Program-made: the position numbers and the translations under genes
The notes under the pieces: model-generated
The model's input: only the letters and a program-made list of their open reading frames with translations
What the model was told of the DNA's origin: nothing
The model's database searches: none
Part shown: positions 10,518 to 17,713 of the stretch, in pieces
How the letters are laid out: the number at the start of each line of letters is the position of its first letter
Numbering within the stretch: position 1 is the first letter of the stretch
DNA from: Actinomadura roseirufa
GTDB lineage: Bacteria; Actinomycetota; Actinomycetes; Streptosporangiales; Streptosporangiaceae
Length of the DNA stretch: 64,000 bases
Assembly: GCF_900659635.1 (NCBI RefSeq)
Contig: NZ_CAACVB010000002.1
Coordinates: forward strand, 38,567 to 102,566
Reading direction: 5' to 3'

Positions 10518-11918
10518 CTACGCGCCCAGCAGCTGACGGTAGAGCGGGTTCTCATGGATGCCGATGGCGGCCTCGATGGTCTCGGCGGCGTCGAGGCACA
10601 GGTCCTCCCGGAACCGCGGCCCGATGATCTGGACGGCCTGGGGCAGGCCGTCCTGGACGCCGACCGGAACCGTCACCGCGGGCAGTCCGAGCACGTTGAC
10701 CGGCAGGGTCATGCGCATGGCGGCGACCATTTCCTCGGTGGTGCCGGGTGCCTTGAGGTCCCAGCCGACGGGGAACGGCGGCTGCGCGGAGACCGGTGCC
10801 AGGATCAGGGGGCTCTCGTCCTGGAAATGGGCCCATTGCGCCGCGATGGTCTTGCGGGCGCCGTATGCCATGCCGTGCGCGACGGGGTCAGGTGCGGGGA
10901 ACAGGTGGAAATAGCCGTCCTCGACGACGGTCCGCAGTTCCTCCGAGGCCAGTGGGCCCAGTCGTGGCCACGCCCACCTGAACTCTGTGACGGCCAGGGT
11001 GTTCCACAGCTCCGCGGCGCGGTCCACCTCCGGCGGCTCGTTCTCCTGGACGGCGTACCCGGCCCCGGCGAGGACCTGCGCGGCGCGTCGTACACCCGAG
11101 GCCACCTGCGGGTCGACGCCGTCCCACAGAGTGACCGCGACACCGATGGGGCCCGTGAGCGGGGGCCCGGTCAGCGGGACCGGCACCTGCCACGGGTCGC
11201 GCAGGTCCGGCAGGCAGGCCGCGGCGAACGCCGGACGCAGATCCGCCACCCTGCGCGCCATCGGCCCGTTCGCCTGCAGCAGCTGCATGCTCATCGGCAG
11301 TTCCGGCGCTCCCTCCGTGTGCGCCGCGATCCGCCCGAAGGTGGGTTTGAGCGAGGCGACGCCACAGCACTGCGCGGGGAACCGCAGCGAGCCGCCGAGG
11401 TCGTTGGCGATCCCGAGCGGGGTCATTCCGCTGATGAGCGCCACCGCGTCGCCGCCGCTGGACCCGCCGGGAGTACGGCCGCGGTCCCAGGGGTTGACGG
11501 TGTCGCCGCCGATCCAGCTGGACGTGTGGTACCGGAACCCGGCCTCGGACATGTTCGTGCGGCCGATGGGGATCGCGCCCGCCGCTCGCACACCGGCCAC
11601 GATCGGCGCGTCGGCCGACGCGATGGCCTGGCCGAGCCCCGCGAGACCACGGGTGGTGGCGCTGCCGGCCAGGTCGAGGTTCTCCTTGACCGTGAACGGC
11701 ACGCCGTGCAGCGGCCCGACCTCCTCGCCGGCGGCCAGCCGGCGGTCCGCGTCGTCAGCGGCGGCCAGGGCCTCCTCCGCCAGCACCACCCGGATCGCGT
11801 TCAGGTCGCGGTTGACCGCCTCGATCCGGCCTAGCGCGCTCTCGACCGCCTCGCGGCTGGACACCTCCCGTGCCCGGATCGCCTGCGCCAGTTCCATCGC
11901 CGACCATGAGAACACCAC
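10518..11918 (-). CDS. Amidase (amidase-signature family)
   Basis: A second, distinct amidase-signature enzyme of 466 residues. The triad positions are K78 (FTVKENLD), the Ser pair S153-S154 (GGSSGGDA) and S177 (NDLGGSLRFPA). Two further conserved features, VNPWDRGRTPGGSSGG and a C-terminal VPVGVQDGLPQAVQIIGP, match general amidases. It starts at GTG 11918 with an AAAGGGA ribosome-binding sequence. It lies 59 bp downstream of the TetR gene on the same strand, so both are likely expressed from the palindrome-bearing promoter at 12.55 kb and induced by a substrate of the amidase. It is only distantly similar to the amidase at 9041 and is not a recent duplicate. Confidence 0.87.
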   Translation of the reverse strand: MVFSWSAMELAQAIRAREVSSREAVESALGRIEAVNRDLNAIRVVLAEEALAAADDADRRLAAGEEVGPLHGVPFTVKENLDLAGSATTRGLAGLGQAIASADAPIVAGVRAAGAIPIGRTNMSEAGFRYHTSSWIGGDTVNPWDRGRTPGGSSGGDAVALISGMTPLGIANDLGGSLRFPAQCCGVASLKPTFGRIAAHTEGAPELPMSMQLLQANGPMARRVADLRPAFAAACLPDLRDPWQVPVPLTGPPLTGPIGVAVTLWDGVDPQVASGVRRAAQVLAGAGYAVQENEPPEVDRAAELWNTLAVTEFRWAWPRLGPLASEELRTVVEDGYFHLFPAPDPVAHGMAYGARKTIAAQWAHFQDESPLILAPVSAQPPFPVGWDLKAPGTTEEMVAAMRMTLPVNVLGLPAVTVPVGVQDGLPQAVQIIGPRFREDLCLDAAETIEAAIGIHENPLYRQLLGA

Positions 11919-11977
11919 AACGTCCCTTTCACTGGATCAGCCTTTGACCGTGCCCGGTACGGATCGCCGCTCGCGGG

Positions 11978-12553
11978 TCATGCCCCCGCCGCGTCGAGGA
12001 GCCGCTCGGCCGTCCGGCGGGCGAGCGCGGCGGCGTCCCGGTCTCCCTCCACGGCCATCCGCGCGTTCGCCCCGTCCAGCAGCAACAGCAGCGCGTGCCC
12101 GAGTTCGCCGGGATCGTCGGCGCCCGCGTCCCGCGCCTGCGCCGTCAGCACCTCGCGCAGCCAGCGCTTGTGGCGCACGACGACCTCCCTGGCCGGGTCC
12201 TCGGCGTCGCACAGTTCCGCGGCGGCGTTGAGGAACGGGCAGCCTCGATCGCCGTCCCGCCGGTGGAAGCGCTGCAACCAGTCGAACACCGCCAGGATCC
12301 GCGCACGGGGCCCGTCCTGGTCGTCCAGGTGCCGCTCCAGCTCCGCCCGCCGACGGACATGGATCTCTTCCAGGACCGCCGTGACGAGCGCGCCCTTGGA
12401 CCCGAACCTCGCGTAGAGCGTCGGCTTGGACACCCCGGAGCGGGCGACGAGGGTGTCGACGCCCGTGGCGGTGATGCCCTCCGCGTAGAAGAGCTTGGCC
12501 GCGGTATCGATGAGCCGCTCACGGCTCCTGGCCGCACGAGCCGATTCGATCAT
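11978..12553 (-). CDS. TetR-family repressor
   Basis: A 191-residue TetR regulator. The N-terminal helix-turn-helix covers about residues 10-57 (GVDTLVARSGVSKPTLYARF, with the usual Y-A/H-F ending). The remainder is an all-helical ligand/dimer domain containing CPFLNAAAELCD, reminiscent of the TetR_C group with a conserved cysteine. The ATG at 12553 abuts a 38-bp inverted repeat (12554-12591) that is almost certainly its own operator, leaving no room for a Shine-Dalgarno sequence. It is upstream of, and probably co-transcribed with, the amidase ending at 10518. Confidence 0.9.
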   Translation of the reverse strand: MIESARAARSRERLIDTAAKLFYAEGITATGVDTLVARSGVSKPTLYARFGSKGALVTAVLEEIHVRRRAELERHLDDQDGPRARILAVFDWLQRFHRRDGDRGCPFLNAAAELCDAEDPAREVVVRHKRWLREVLTAQARDAGADDPGELGHALLLLLDGANARMAVEGDRDAAALARRTAERLLDAAGA

Positions 12554-12591
12554 GGCTGGAACTTAACAGACAGGTCTGTAAAGTTCCAGCC
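12554..12591. promoter_or_regulatory. 38-bp near-perfect inverted repeat, TetR operator
   Basis: The palindrome core ACAGACAGGTCTGT (12566-12579) is extended by GGCTGGAACTT arms on both sides, with one mismatched pair in the 18-bp arms. It ends directly at the TetR start codon. Placement and symmetry indicate autorepression by the TetR protein encoded at 11978-12553. Confidence 0.8.
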
Positions 12592-12642
12592 GCATCGACG
12601 CGAGTGAGCGCACAGTGAGGACCCGGTCCGGCTAGAACGCGC

Positions 12643-13290
12643 TTAGCGTGGAGCGGGGTCGGCGGACTCGGGGGTCAGGAGCGCGGTCTGCTGCTCCGCC
12701 CATTGGACGGCGGCGCCGGCGACCGGGATCGTCGGGTTGACCAGCCACGCCGCCTCCAGGCCGTAGCAGAACGCGATGATCTCCATGGCCTTCAGCCGCG
12801 GGTCCACGTCGTCGCGCATCTCGCCCCGCTCCTGGGCGGACCGCAGCGTGGCCGCGACGCGGTCGATCGTCGTCCGATAGCCCTCGGCCAGGCGGGGGTG
12901 GAGGTCGGTGTCCTTGCCGACGTTCTCCGCGAGCACCACCGTGTTCAGGCCGATCAGGCTGTACACGCTGTCGTCGCGCGGACGGCTCGGCCAGTCGGCC
13001 ATGTGCCGCGCGATGATCCACACGATCTTGAGGCCGGGGTCGGGATCGTCGCCCCACAGCCACTGCTCGGTGAACGCCACGTAGCGATCGAGCACCGCGT
13101 TGAGCAGCGCCTCCTTGCTGCCGAAGTGATACAGCAGCCCGGTCTGCGACACCCCGGCCTCGGTCGCGATGTCGCTGAGACTCGTGCCCCGCGCTCCGTT
13201 GCGCGCGATGAACCGCACGGCGACCTCGACGATGCGCTCCCGGGTCTCGATGCCCTTGGCCGACGACGTCTTGGACCTGGGGGTGGGCAC
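12643..13290 (-). CDS. TetR-family regulator
   Basis: This TetR-type protein of 215 residues starts at GTG 13290, eight bases after GAGGGAG; the in-frame extension to 13338 is less likely. The HTH spans about residues 14-60 (TSLSDIATEAGVSQTGLLYHF). The C-terminal part contains the GLEAAWLVNPTI segment seen in TetR_C domains of regulators of lipid or acyl catabolism. Two palindromes of the form GACTGA-n4-TCAGT (13342-13355 and 13371-13386) lie in the gap to the divergent alpha/beta hydrolase. It therefore probably represses both itself and the hydrolase, which may head the transport/glycosidase block. Confidence 0.9.
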   Translation of the reverse strand: MPTPRSKTSSAKGIETRERIVEVAVRFIARNGARGTSLSDIATEAGVSQTGLLYHFGSKEALLNAVLDRYVAFTEQWLWGDDPDPGLKIVWIIARHMADWPSRPRDDSVYSLIGLNTVVLAENVGKDTDLHPRLAEGYRTTIDRVAATLRSAQERGEMRDDVDPRLKAMEIIAFCYGLEAAWLVNPTIPVAGAAVQWAEQQTALLTPESADPAPR

Positions 13291-13341
13291 GGTTCGTTCT
13301 CCCTCGCGCTGACGAAAGGTCGCCTCGAGTATAGACAACCG

Positions 13342-13355
13342 ACTGAGTACTCAGT
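13342..13355. promoter_or_regulatory. TetR operator site 1
   Basis: A perfect 14-bp palindrome, ACTGAGTACTCAGT, in the divergent promoter region between the TetR gene and the hydrolase gene. Confidence 0.7.
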
Positions 13356-13370
13356 AACCTTCCGCGAACA

Positions 13371-13386
13371 GACTGAACAATCAGTC
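13371..13386. promoter_or_regulatory. TetR operator site 2
   Basis: The inverted repeat GACTGAACAATCAGTC shares its GACTGA/TCAGT half-sites with site 1. Its centre is 30 bp away, about three helical turns, so two repressor dimers could bind the same face of the DNA. Confidence 0.7.
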
Positions 13387-13418
13387 GGTACTGGGCCGAG
13401 GCGGATGAGGTTGATCGC

Positions 13419-14408
13419 GTGAGTGCAGAGGTCGGGCAGAAGCGTTCGGACGTCCACGATGCCGATGTGCCGCCGCGGCCCCACGAGCAGGTGCGCGCCT
13501 TCTTGGAGCGATCCACGCCGTCGCCCGACCCCTGGACCGCCGACATCGCCGCCGTGCGCGCCGACACCCGGGAACGGGTCCTGGCGGTGACGGGCGTGCC
13601 GCAACCCGTGGTGTCCGTCGAGGCGATCGACGCGGACGGCGTCGCGGCCCGGCTGTACCGGCCCACCGGTACGGAGCGGGCGGTGCTCGTCTGGGCCCAC
13701 GGGGGCGGCTGGATCCACGGTGACCTGGACACCGCCGACGGCGTCGCCCGCGCCCTGGCGAACAAGGGCGGGTGCGCCGTGCTCTCCGTCGACTACCGGC
13801 TCGCGCCCGAGCACCCGTTTCCCGCCGGGCTCGACGACGTCTGGACCGCCGTCGAGTGGGCGCGGCGCGCCTTCGACGGCGTCGCCGTCGGCGGGGACAG
13901 CTCGGGGGGCAACCTCGCGGCCGCGGCGGCGCTCAAAGCGCGCGACGGCGGGGTCGAGATCGCGGCTCAGCTGCTCGTGTACCCCGTGCTCGACAGCACG
14001 CCGGACACCGATTACAAGATCGCGTTCAGGCGGCGGTACGCCCGCTTCGCCGGTCGGCCCGGCTTCGGCCCCGACACCTACCGGCGTCTGGAGCACATCT
14101 GGGAGACCTACGTCCCCGATCCGGCGCTGCGCGCCTCCCCGTACGCGTCGCCGCTGCACGCGTCGTCCTTGGCCGGCGTCGCCCCCGCGACGATCATCAC
14201 CGCCGAACACGACTTTCTCCGCGGCGAGGCCGAGGACTACGCCGGCCGGCTGCGGGCCGAGGGCGTGCCCGCCGAGCTGCGCGAGTACGCCGGCCAGATC
14301 CACGGCTTCTTCGAGATGCTCAGCGTGATGTCCGACGCGCGGCACGCCGTCGGCGTCGCCGGGGACGCCCTGCGCCGCGCCTTCCGACACCTGGTGGACC
14401 CCGTCTAG
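13419..14408 (+). CDS. Alpha/beta hydrolase, HSL-type esterase/lipase
   Basis: A 329-residue esterase of the hormone-sensitive-lipase family. The oxyanion motif HGGG is at residues 94-97, the nucleophile is S161 in GGDSSGGN, and the probable acid and base are D265 (TAEHDFLRG) and H295 (GQIHGFF). It begins at GTG 13419 after GATGAGG. It is divergent from the TetR gene and lies 18 bp before the sugar-binding lipoprotein gene, so it may be the first gene of the operon running to 20086. The substrate is likely a short-chain or aryl ester. Confidence 0.9.
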   Translation: MSAEVGQKRSDVHDADVPPRPHEQVRAFLERSTPSPDPWTADIAAVRADTRERVLAVTGVPQPVVSVEAIDADGVAARLYRPTGTERAVLVWAHGGGWIHGDLDTADGVARALANKGGCAVLSVDYRLAPEHPFPAGLDDVWTAVEWARRAFDGVAVGGDSSGGNLAAAAALKARDGGVEIAAQLLVYPVLDSTPDTDYKIAFRRRYARFAGRPGFGPDTYRRLEHIWETYVPDPALRASPYASPLHASSLAGVAPATIITAEHDFLRGEAEDYAGRLRAEGVPAELREYAGQIHGFFEMLSVMSDARHAVGVAGDALRRAFRHLVDPV

Positions 14409-14426
14409 CCCGCGAAGGGAACTCCC

Positions 14427-15782
14427 GTGAGATCACTGACCCACCCCCGCAGAGCAGGCCGGATCGCCGCCGTCACGGCGGCCGGAGCGCTGCTCGTGTC
14501 CGCGTGCGCGCCGAGCGCGACGTCCGAGGCGGACAGGCCGGCGAAGCCGGTCAACACCGACATCGGTGCCAAGCCCGTCACGCTGACGCTGCTCGTCACC
14601 AGCGGCACGGACGTGCCGTTCTTCACGGCGCTCGGCAAGCTGTTCCACGCCGAGCACGACAACGTCACCGTCAAGGTGACCAGCCAGGACTACGGTGCGC
14701 TGACCACCAACATCGCGCATGTCCTCACCGGCGGCAACGTGCCCGACCTGGTCCGGGTCCCGCAGTTCGGCAACCTGGTCAACAATCGCCTCCTGACGAA
14801 TCTCGACCCCTACGCGAAGGTCTACGGCTGGGACGGCTGGCCCCAATCGCAGTTCGCCTCGACCCGTGTCGCGGCCGACGGCAAACAGCGCGGAACGGGG
14901 TCGCTGTACGGCGCCGGTCCGGGCTTCGGCCTCACCGGCGTCTACTACGACAAGACGCTCGCGCAACGGATCGGGATGTCGCGGCCACCGGCGACCGTCG
15001 CCGAGTTCGAGGGGCTCCTCGCCAAGGCCAAGGACGCCGGGCTGCAGCCGATCATGATCAACGGCAAGGACGGGGGAACCGTGTACCCGTTGCAGAACCT
15101 GCTGATGGACGATGCGGCCAAGGCGCGGGCCGTCCAGGACTGGAACTTCGCCAAGCCCGGCGCGAACATCAACACTCCGGCCATGGTGTCGGCCGCCACC
15201 ACGCTGCGCCGCTGGGCACAGGACGGTTACCTGCCGGCCGACGTGAACACCATCGACCAGACCCGGGCGCCCGCCGAGTTCCTCAAGGGCAAGTCCGTCT
15301 TCTTCCCCAGCGGGAACTGGCAGGCTCCCGGGCTGGACAAGGCCGGTCAGGGCAAGGTCGGCTTCTTCTTGTTCCCGCCCGGCGAGGCCGGTGGTTCCTC
15401 CTGGGCGATGACCGCCGCCGCCAACCTCGGGATCCCGGCGAAGTCGTCCCACGCCGACGTCGCCGCCGCATTCCTCGACTTCGTCCAGACCGACCCGCGA
15501 GCCCGGCAGGACACGGTGACCCTGGGCGGTCTCGTCCCGGCGGGGCCGGTGAACGCCGCCGTCCCGGCCGCACCGGCCGGATCGGCCGTCGCCGCGACCG
15601 TCACGGCGTTCCAGTCCCTGCTCAAGAGCGACGGGCTGGTGGGGTTCATGGCCGACGCCACCGCGTCGATCAACGTGAACACCCTGCTGCCGCAGACGCA
15701 GCTGCTGCTCAGCGGCAAGACGTCGCCGACGGCGTTCGCGGCCAAGGTCCAGGGCGACTATGAGCGCGATCTCGGGCGCTGA
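14427..15782 (+). CDS. ABC sugar importer, substrate-binding lipoprotein
   Basis: This 451-residue family 1 extracellular solute-binding protein carries a lipoprotein signal peptide. Basic residues at 8-12 precede a hydrophobic stretch and the lipobox LLVSAC, with the lipidated C27. The mature part has the SBP_bac_1 look (TLLVTSGTDVPFF, GNVPDLVRVPQFG, GLTGVYYDKTLAQRIG). It would sit on the outer face of the membrane and deliver a sugar or oligosaccharide to the two permeases that follow. GTG 14427 has a GAAGGGA ribosome-binding site. The nearby GH15 enzyme suggests an alpha-glucoside cargo. Confidence 0.92.
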   Translation: MRSLTHPRRAGRIAAVTAAGALLVSACAPSATSEADRPAKPVNTDIGAKPVTLTLLVTSGTDVPFFTALGKLFHAEHDNVTVKVTSQDYGALTTNIAHVLTGGNVPDLVRVPQFGNLVNNRLLTNLDPYAKVYGWDGWPQSQFASTRVAADGKQRGTGSLYGAGPGFGLTGVYYDKTLAQRIGMSRPPATVAEFEGLLAKAKDAGLQPIMINGKDGGTVYPLQNLLMDDAAKARAVQDWNFAKPGANINTPAMVSAATTLRRWAQDGYLPADVNTIDQTRAPAEFLKGKSVFFPSGNWQAPGLDKAGQGKVGFFLFPPGEAGGSSWAMTAAANLGIPAKSSHADVAAAFLDFVQTDPRARQDTVTLGGLVPAGPVNAAVPAAPAGSAVAATVTAFQSLLKSDGLVGFMADATASINVNTLLPQTQLLLSGKTSPTAFAAKVQGDYERDLGR

Positions 15783-15821
15783 GGCACCCGGCGATTCGGT
15801 TCGGTCCTATCAGGAGGCGCA

Positions 15822-16805
15822 ATGCCGACGATCTCCAATCCGCCCGGGACGCGCCGGACCTCGACCACGTCGGTCCCGCCGAGCACGACGACCCCCGGCG
15901 AACGCCCCGTGCCCGGCGAACCGGGCCGGCGTCCCCGGCGAGCCGGGGCCCGGCGATGGAGCGCGCTGCTCTGGGTGGCACCGGCGTTCGGAATGTACGC
16001 GGTGTTCGTGCTGTACCCGCTGTTCCAGTCGGTGCAGTACTCCTTCTACGACTGGGACGGCGTCGGCACCGCCACGCCCGCGGGGCTGGACAACTGGAAG
16101 GCGCTCGTCACCCAGGCGGAGCTTCTGCGGTCCGTCGAGCACGCCTTCGTCCTGATCGTGTTCTATACGGTGCTGCCGGTCGGACTCGGCCTGGTCGCGG
16201 CGACGCTCATCCGGGAGCTCAGGCCGGGCCCGTTCAACACCGTCGCCCGGGTGGTCCTCTTCGTCCCCCAGGTGCTGCCGCTCGTCGCGGCCGGCATCGC
16301 CTGGACGTGGATGTACTCCTCGGACGGGCTCGTCAACCAGATCCTGCGGGCGTTCGGCCTCGGCGCGCACACGCGGGACTGGCTCGGCGACTTCACGTTC
16401 GCCCTCCCCGCCGTCGGCGTGATCGGCGTCTGGGTGATGCTCGGCTTCTGCACGGTGCTGATGCTCGCCGGCATCGGCAAGATCGACCCGTCCCTGTACG
16501 AGGCCGCCCGGCTGGACGGCGCGGGACGGCTCCGCGAGTTCCTCGCCGTGACGCTGCCCGGACTGCGTCGGGAACTCGTCGTCTGCACCACCTTCACCAT
16601 GATCGCCGCCCTGGCCAGCTTCGACGTGATCCAGATCTCGACCCAGGGAGGACCCGGCTACCAGACGATGGTCCCCGGCGTGGAGATCTACCGGCTCACC
16701 TTCCTCCAGCAGCACGTCGGCCAGGCGTCCGCGCTGGCGGTGTTCCTGGCCGTCCTGGTCCTCGTCGTCATCTGGCCGATCCAGCGCCTGGGGAGGGAGA
16801 AGTGA
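15822..16805 (+). CDS. ABC sugar importer permease 1 (CUT1)
   Basis: A 327-residue permease with a Pro/Arg-rich cytoplasmic N-terminus (about 50 residues), then six predicted membrane helices beginning LLWVAPAFGMYAVFVLYPLF. The EAA loop that docks the ATPase reads EAARLDGAGRLREFLAVTLP. ATG 15822 follows TCAGGAGGCGCA, an excellent ribosome-binding site. The stop overlaps the GTG start of permease 2 by four bases. No ATP-binding subunit is encoded nearby; actinomycete CUT1 importers commonly share an MsiK-type ATPase encoded elsewhere. Confidence 0.93.
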   Translation: MPTISNPPGTRRTSTTSVPPSTTTPGERPVPGEPGRRPRRAGARRWSALLWVAPAFGMYAVFVLYPLFQSVQYSFYDWDGVGTATPAGLDNWKALVTQAELLRSVEHAFVLIVFYTVLPVGLGLVAATLIRELRPGPFNTVARVVLFVPQVLPLVAAGIAWTWMYSSDGLVNQILRAFGLGAHTRDWLGDFTFALPAVGVIGVWVMLGFCTVLMLAGIGKIDPSLYEAARLDGAGRLREFLAVTLPGLRRELVVCTTFTMIAALASFDVIQISTQGGPGYQTMVPGVEIYRLTFLQQHVGQASALAVFLAVLVLVVIWPIQRLGREK

Positions 16806-17623
16806 GGACGTCCACCGCGCAGCGCGTCACCCGCACCGGCATCCTGCTCGCGCTGATGCTGTTCGCGATCGTGCCGCTGCTCAGCATGTTCACCACCGCC
16901 CTCGCGGAACCGGGCAGCCCCCCGCAGGGACTCAGCTGGCCGGCCCACCCGCACTGGCGCAACTTCCTCGACGCGTGGAACTCGGCGAACCTCCTCGCCC
17001 TGTTCCGTTCCAGCGCGCTGATCGTGCTGGGCGTCGTCCCGGCCACGGTCGCGATGGCCACCGCCGCGGGCTATGCGCTCGCCCAGCTGAAAGTGCCCGG
17101 CGGAAAGGCGATCTACACCGTATTGATCGTCGGCCTGACCCTGCCGGTCGAGGCGCTCATCACCCCGCTCTACTACGACCTCCGGAGCATGGGCCTGCTG
17201 GGGACGCGGCCGGCGATCGTCCTGCCGCTCATCGGGCTGCTGATGCCGTTCGGCGTCTTCTGGATGCGGGCCCACTTCCTCGGCGCCGAGACGGCGCTCA
17301 CCGAGGCGGCGAAGATCGACGGCGCCGGCACCTGGCAGATCTTCCGCCGCGTCCACCTGCCGCTGGCCACCCCCGCCCTGTCCGCGCTGTCGGTCCTGTT
17401 CTTCCTCGCCACCTGGAACCAGTACCTGCTGCCGCTCGTCCTCGTCGACGACCCGGCGAAGCGCACGGTCGCCGGGGGACTCGGCGCCTTCCAGGGCCAG
17501 TACGGCACCGACATCGTCCTGCTCTGCGCCGGATCACTGCTGATCATTCTGCCCTCGCTGGTGATCTTCCTGGTGTTCCAGCGCAACTTCGTCAAGGCAC
17601 TGCTGCAAGGGGCCGTCAAGTAA
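16802..17623 (+). CDS. ABC sugar importer permease 2 (CUT1)
   Basis: A 273-residue partner permease, starting at GTG 16802 within the stop of permease 1 and preceded by GGGAGGGAGAA. It has six hydrophobic helices and an EAA loop EAAKIDGAGTWQIFRRVHLP. The C-terminal FQRNFVKALLQGAVK is a standard ending for MalG-like permeases (family form: F-Q-R-x-F-x-x-G-x-x-x-G-A-V-K). With the upstream permease it forms the transmembrane pore for the sugar captured by the lipoprotein. Confidence 0.93.
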   Translation: MRTSTAQRVTRTGILLALMLFAIVPLLSMFTTALAEPGSPPQGLSWPAHPHWRNFLDAWNSANLLALFRSSALIVLGVVPATVAMATAAGYALAQLKVPGGKAIYTVLIVGLTLPVEALITPLYYDLRSMGLLGTRPAIVLPLIGLLMPFGVFWMRAHFLGAETALTEAAKIDGAGTWQIFRRVHLPLATPALSALSVLFFLATWNQYLLPLVLVDDPAKRTVAGGLGAFQGQYGTDIVLLCAGSLLIILPSLVIFLVFQRNFVKALLQGAVK

Positions 17624-17713
17624 CGGGCCCGGCCCGTGGAGGCCCCGAGAGGCGCCTCGTCCCCCCTTCGCCCCGCACCCATCTCGCATGACACCATCCG
17701 GAGGCAGCGCCGC

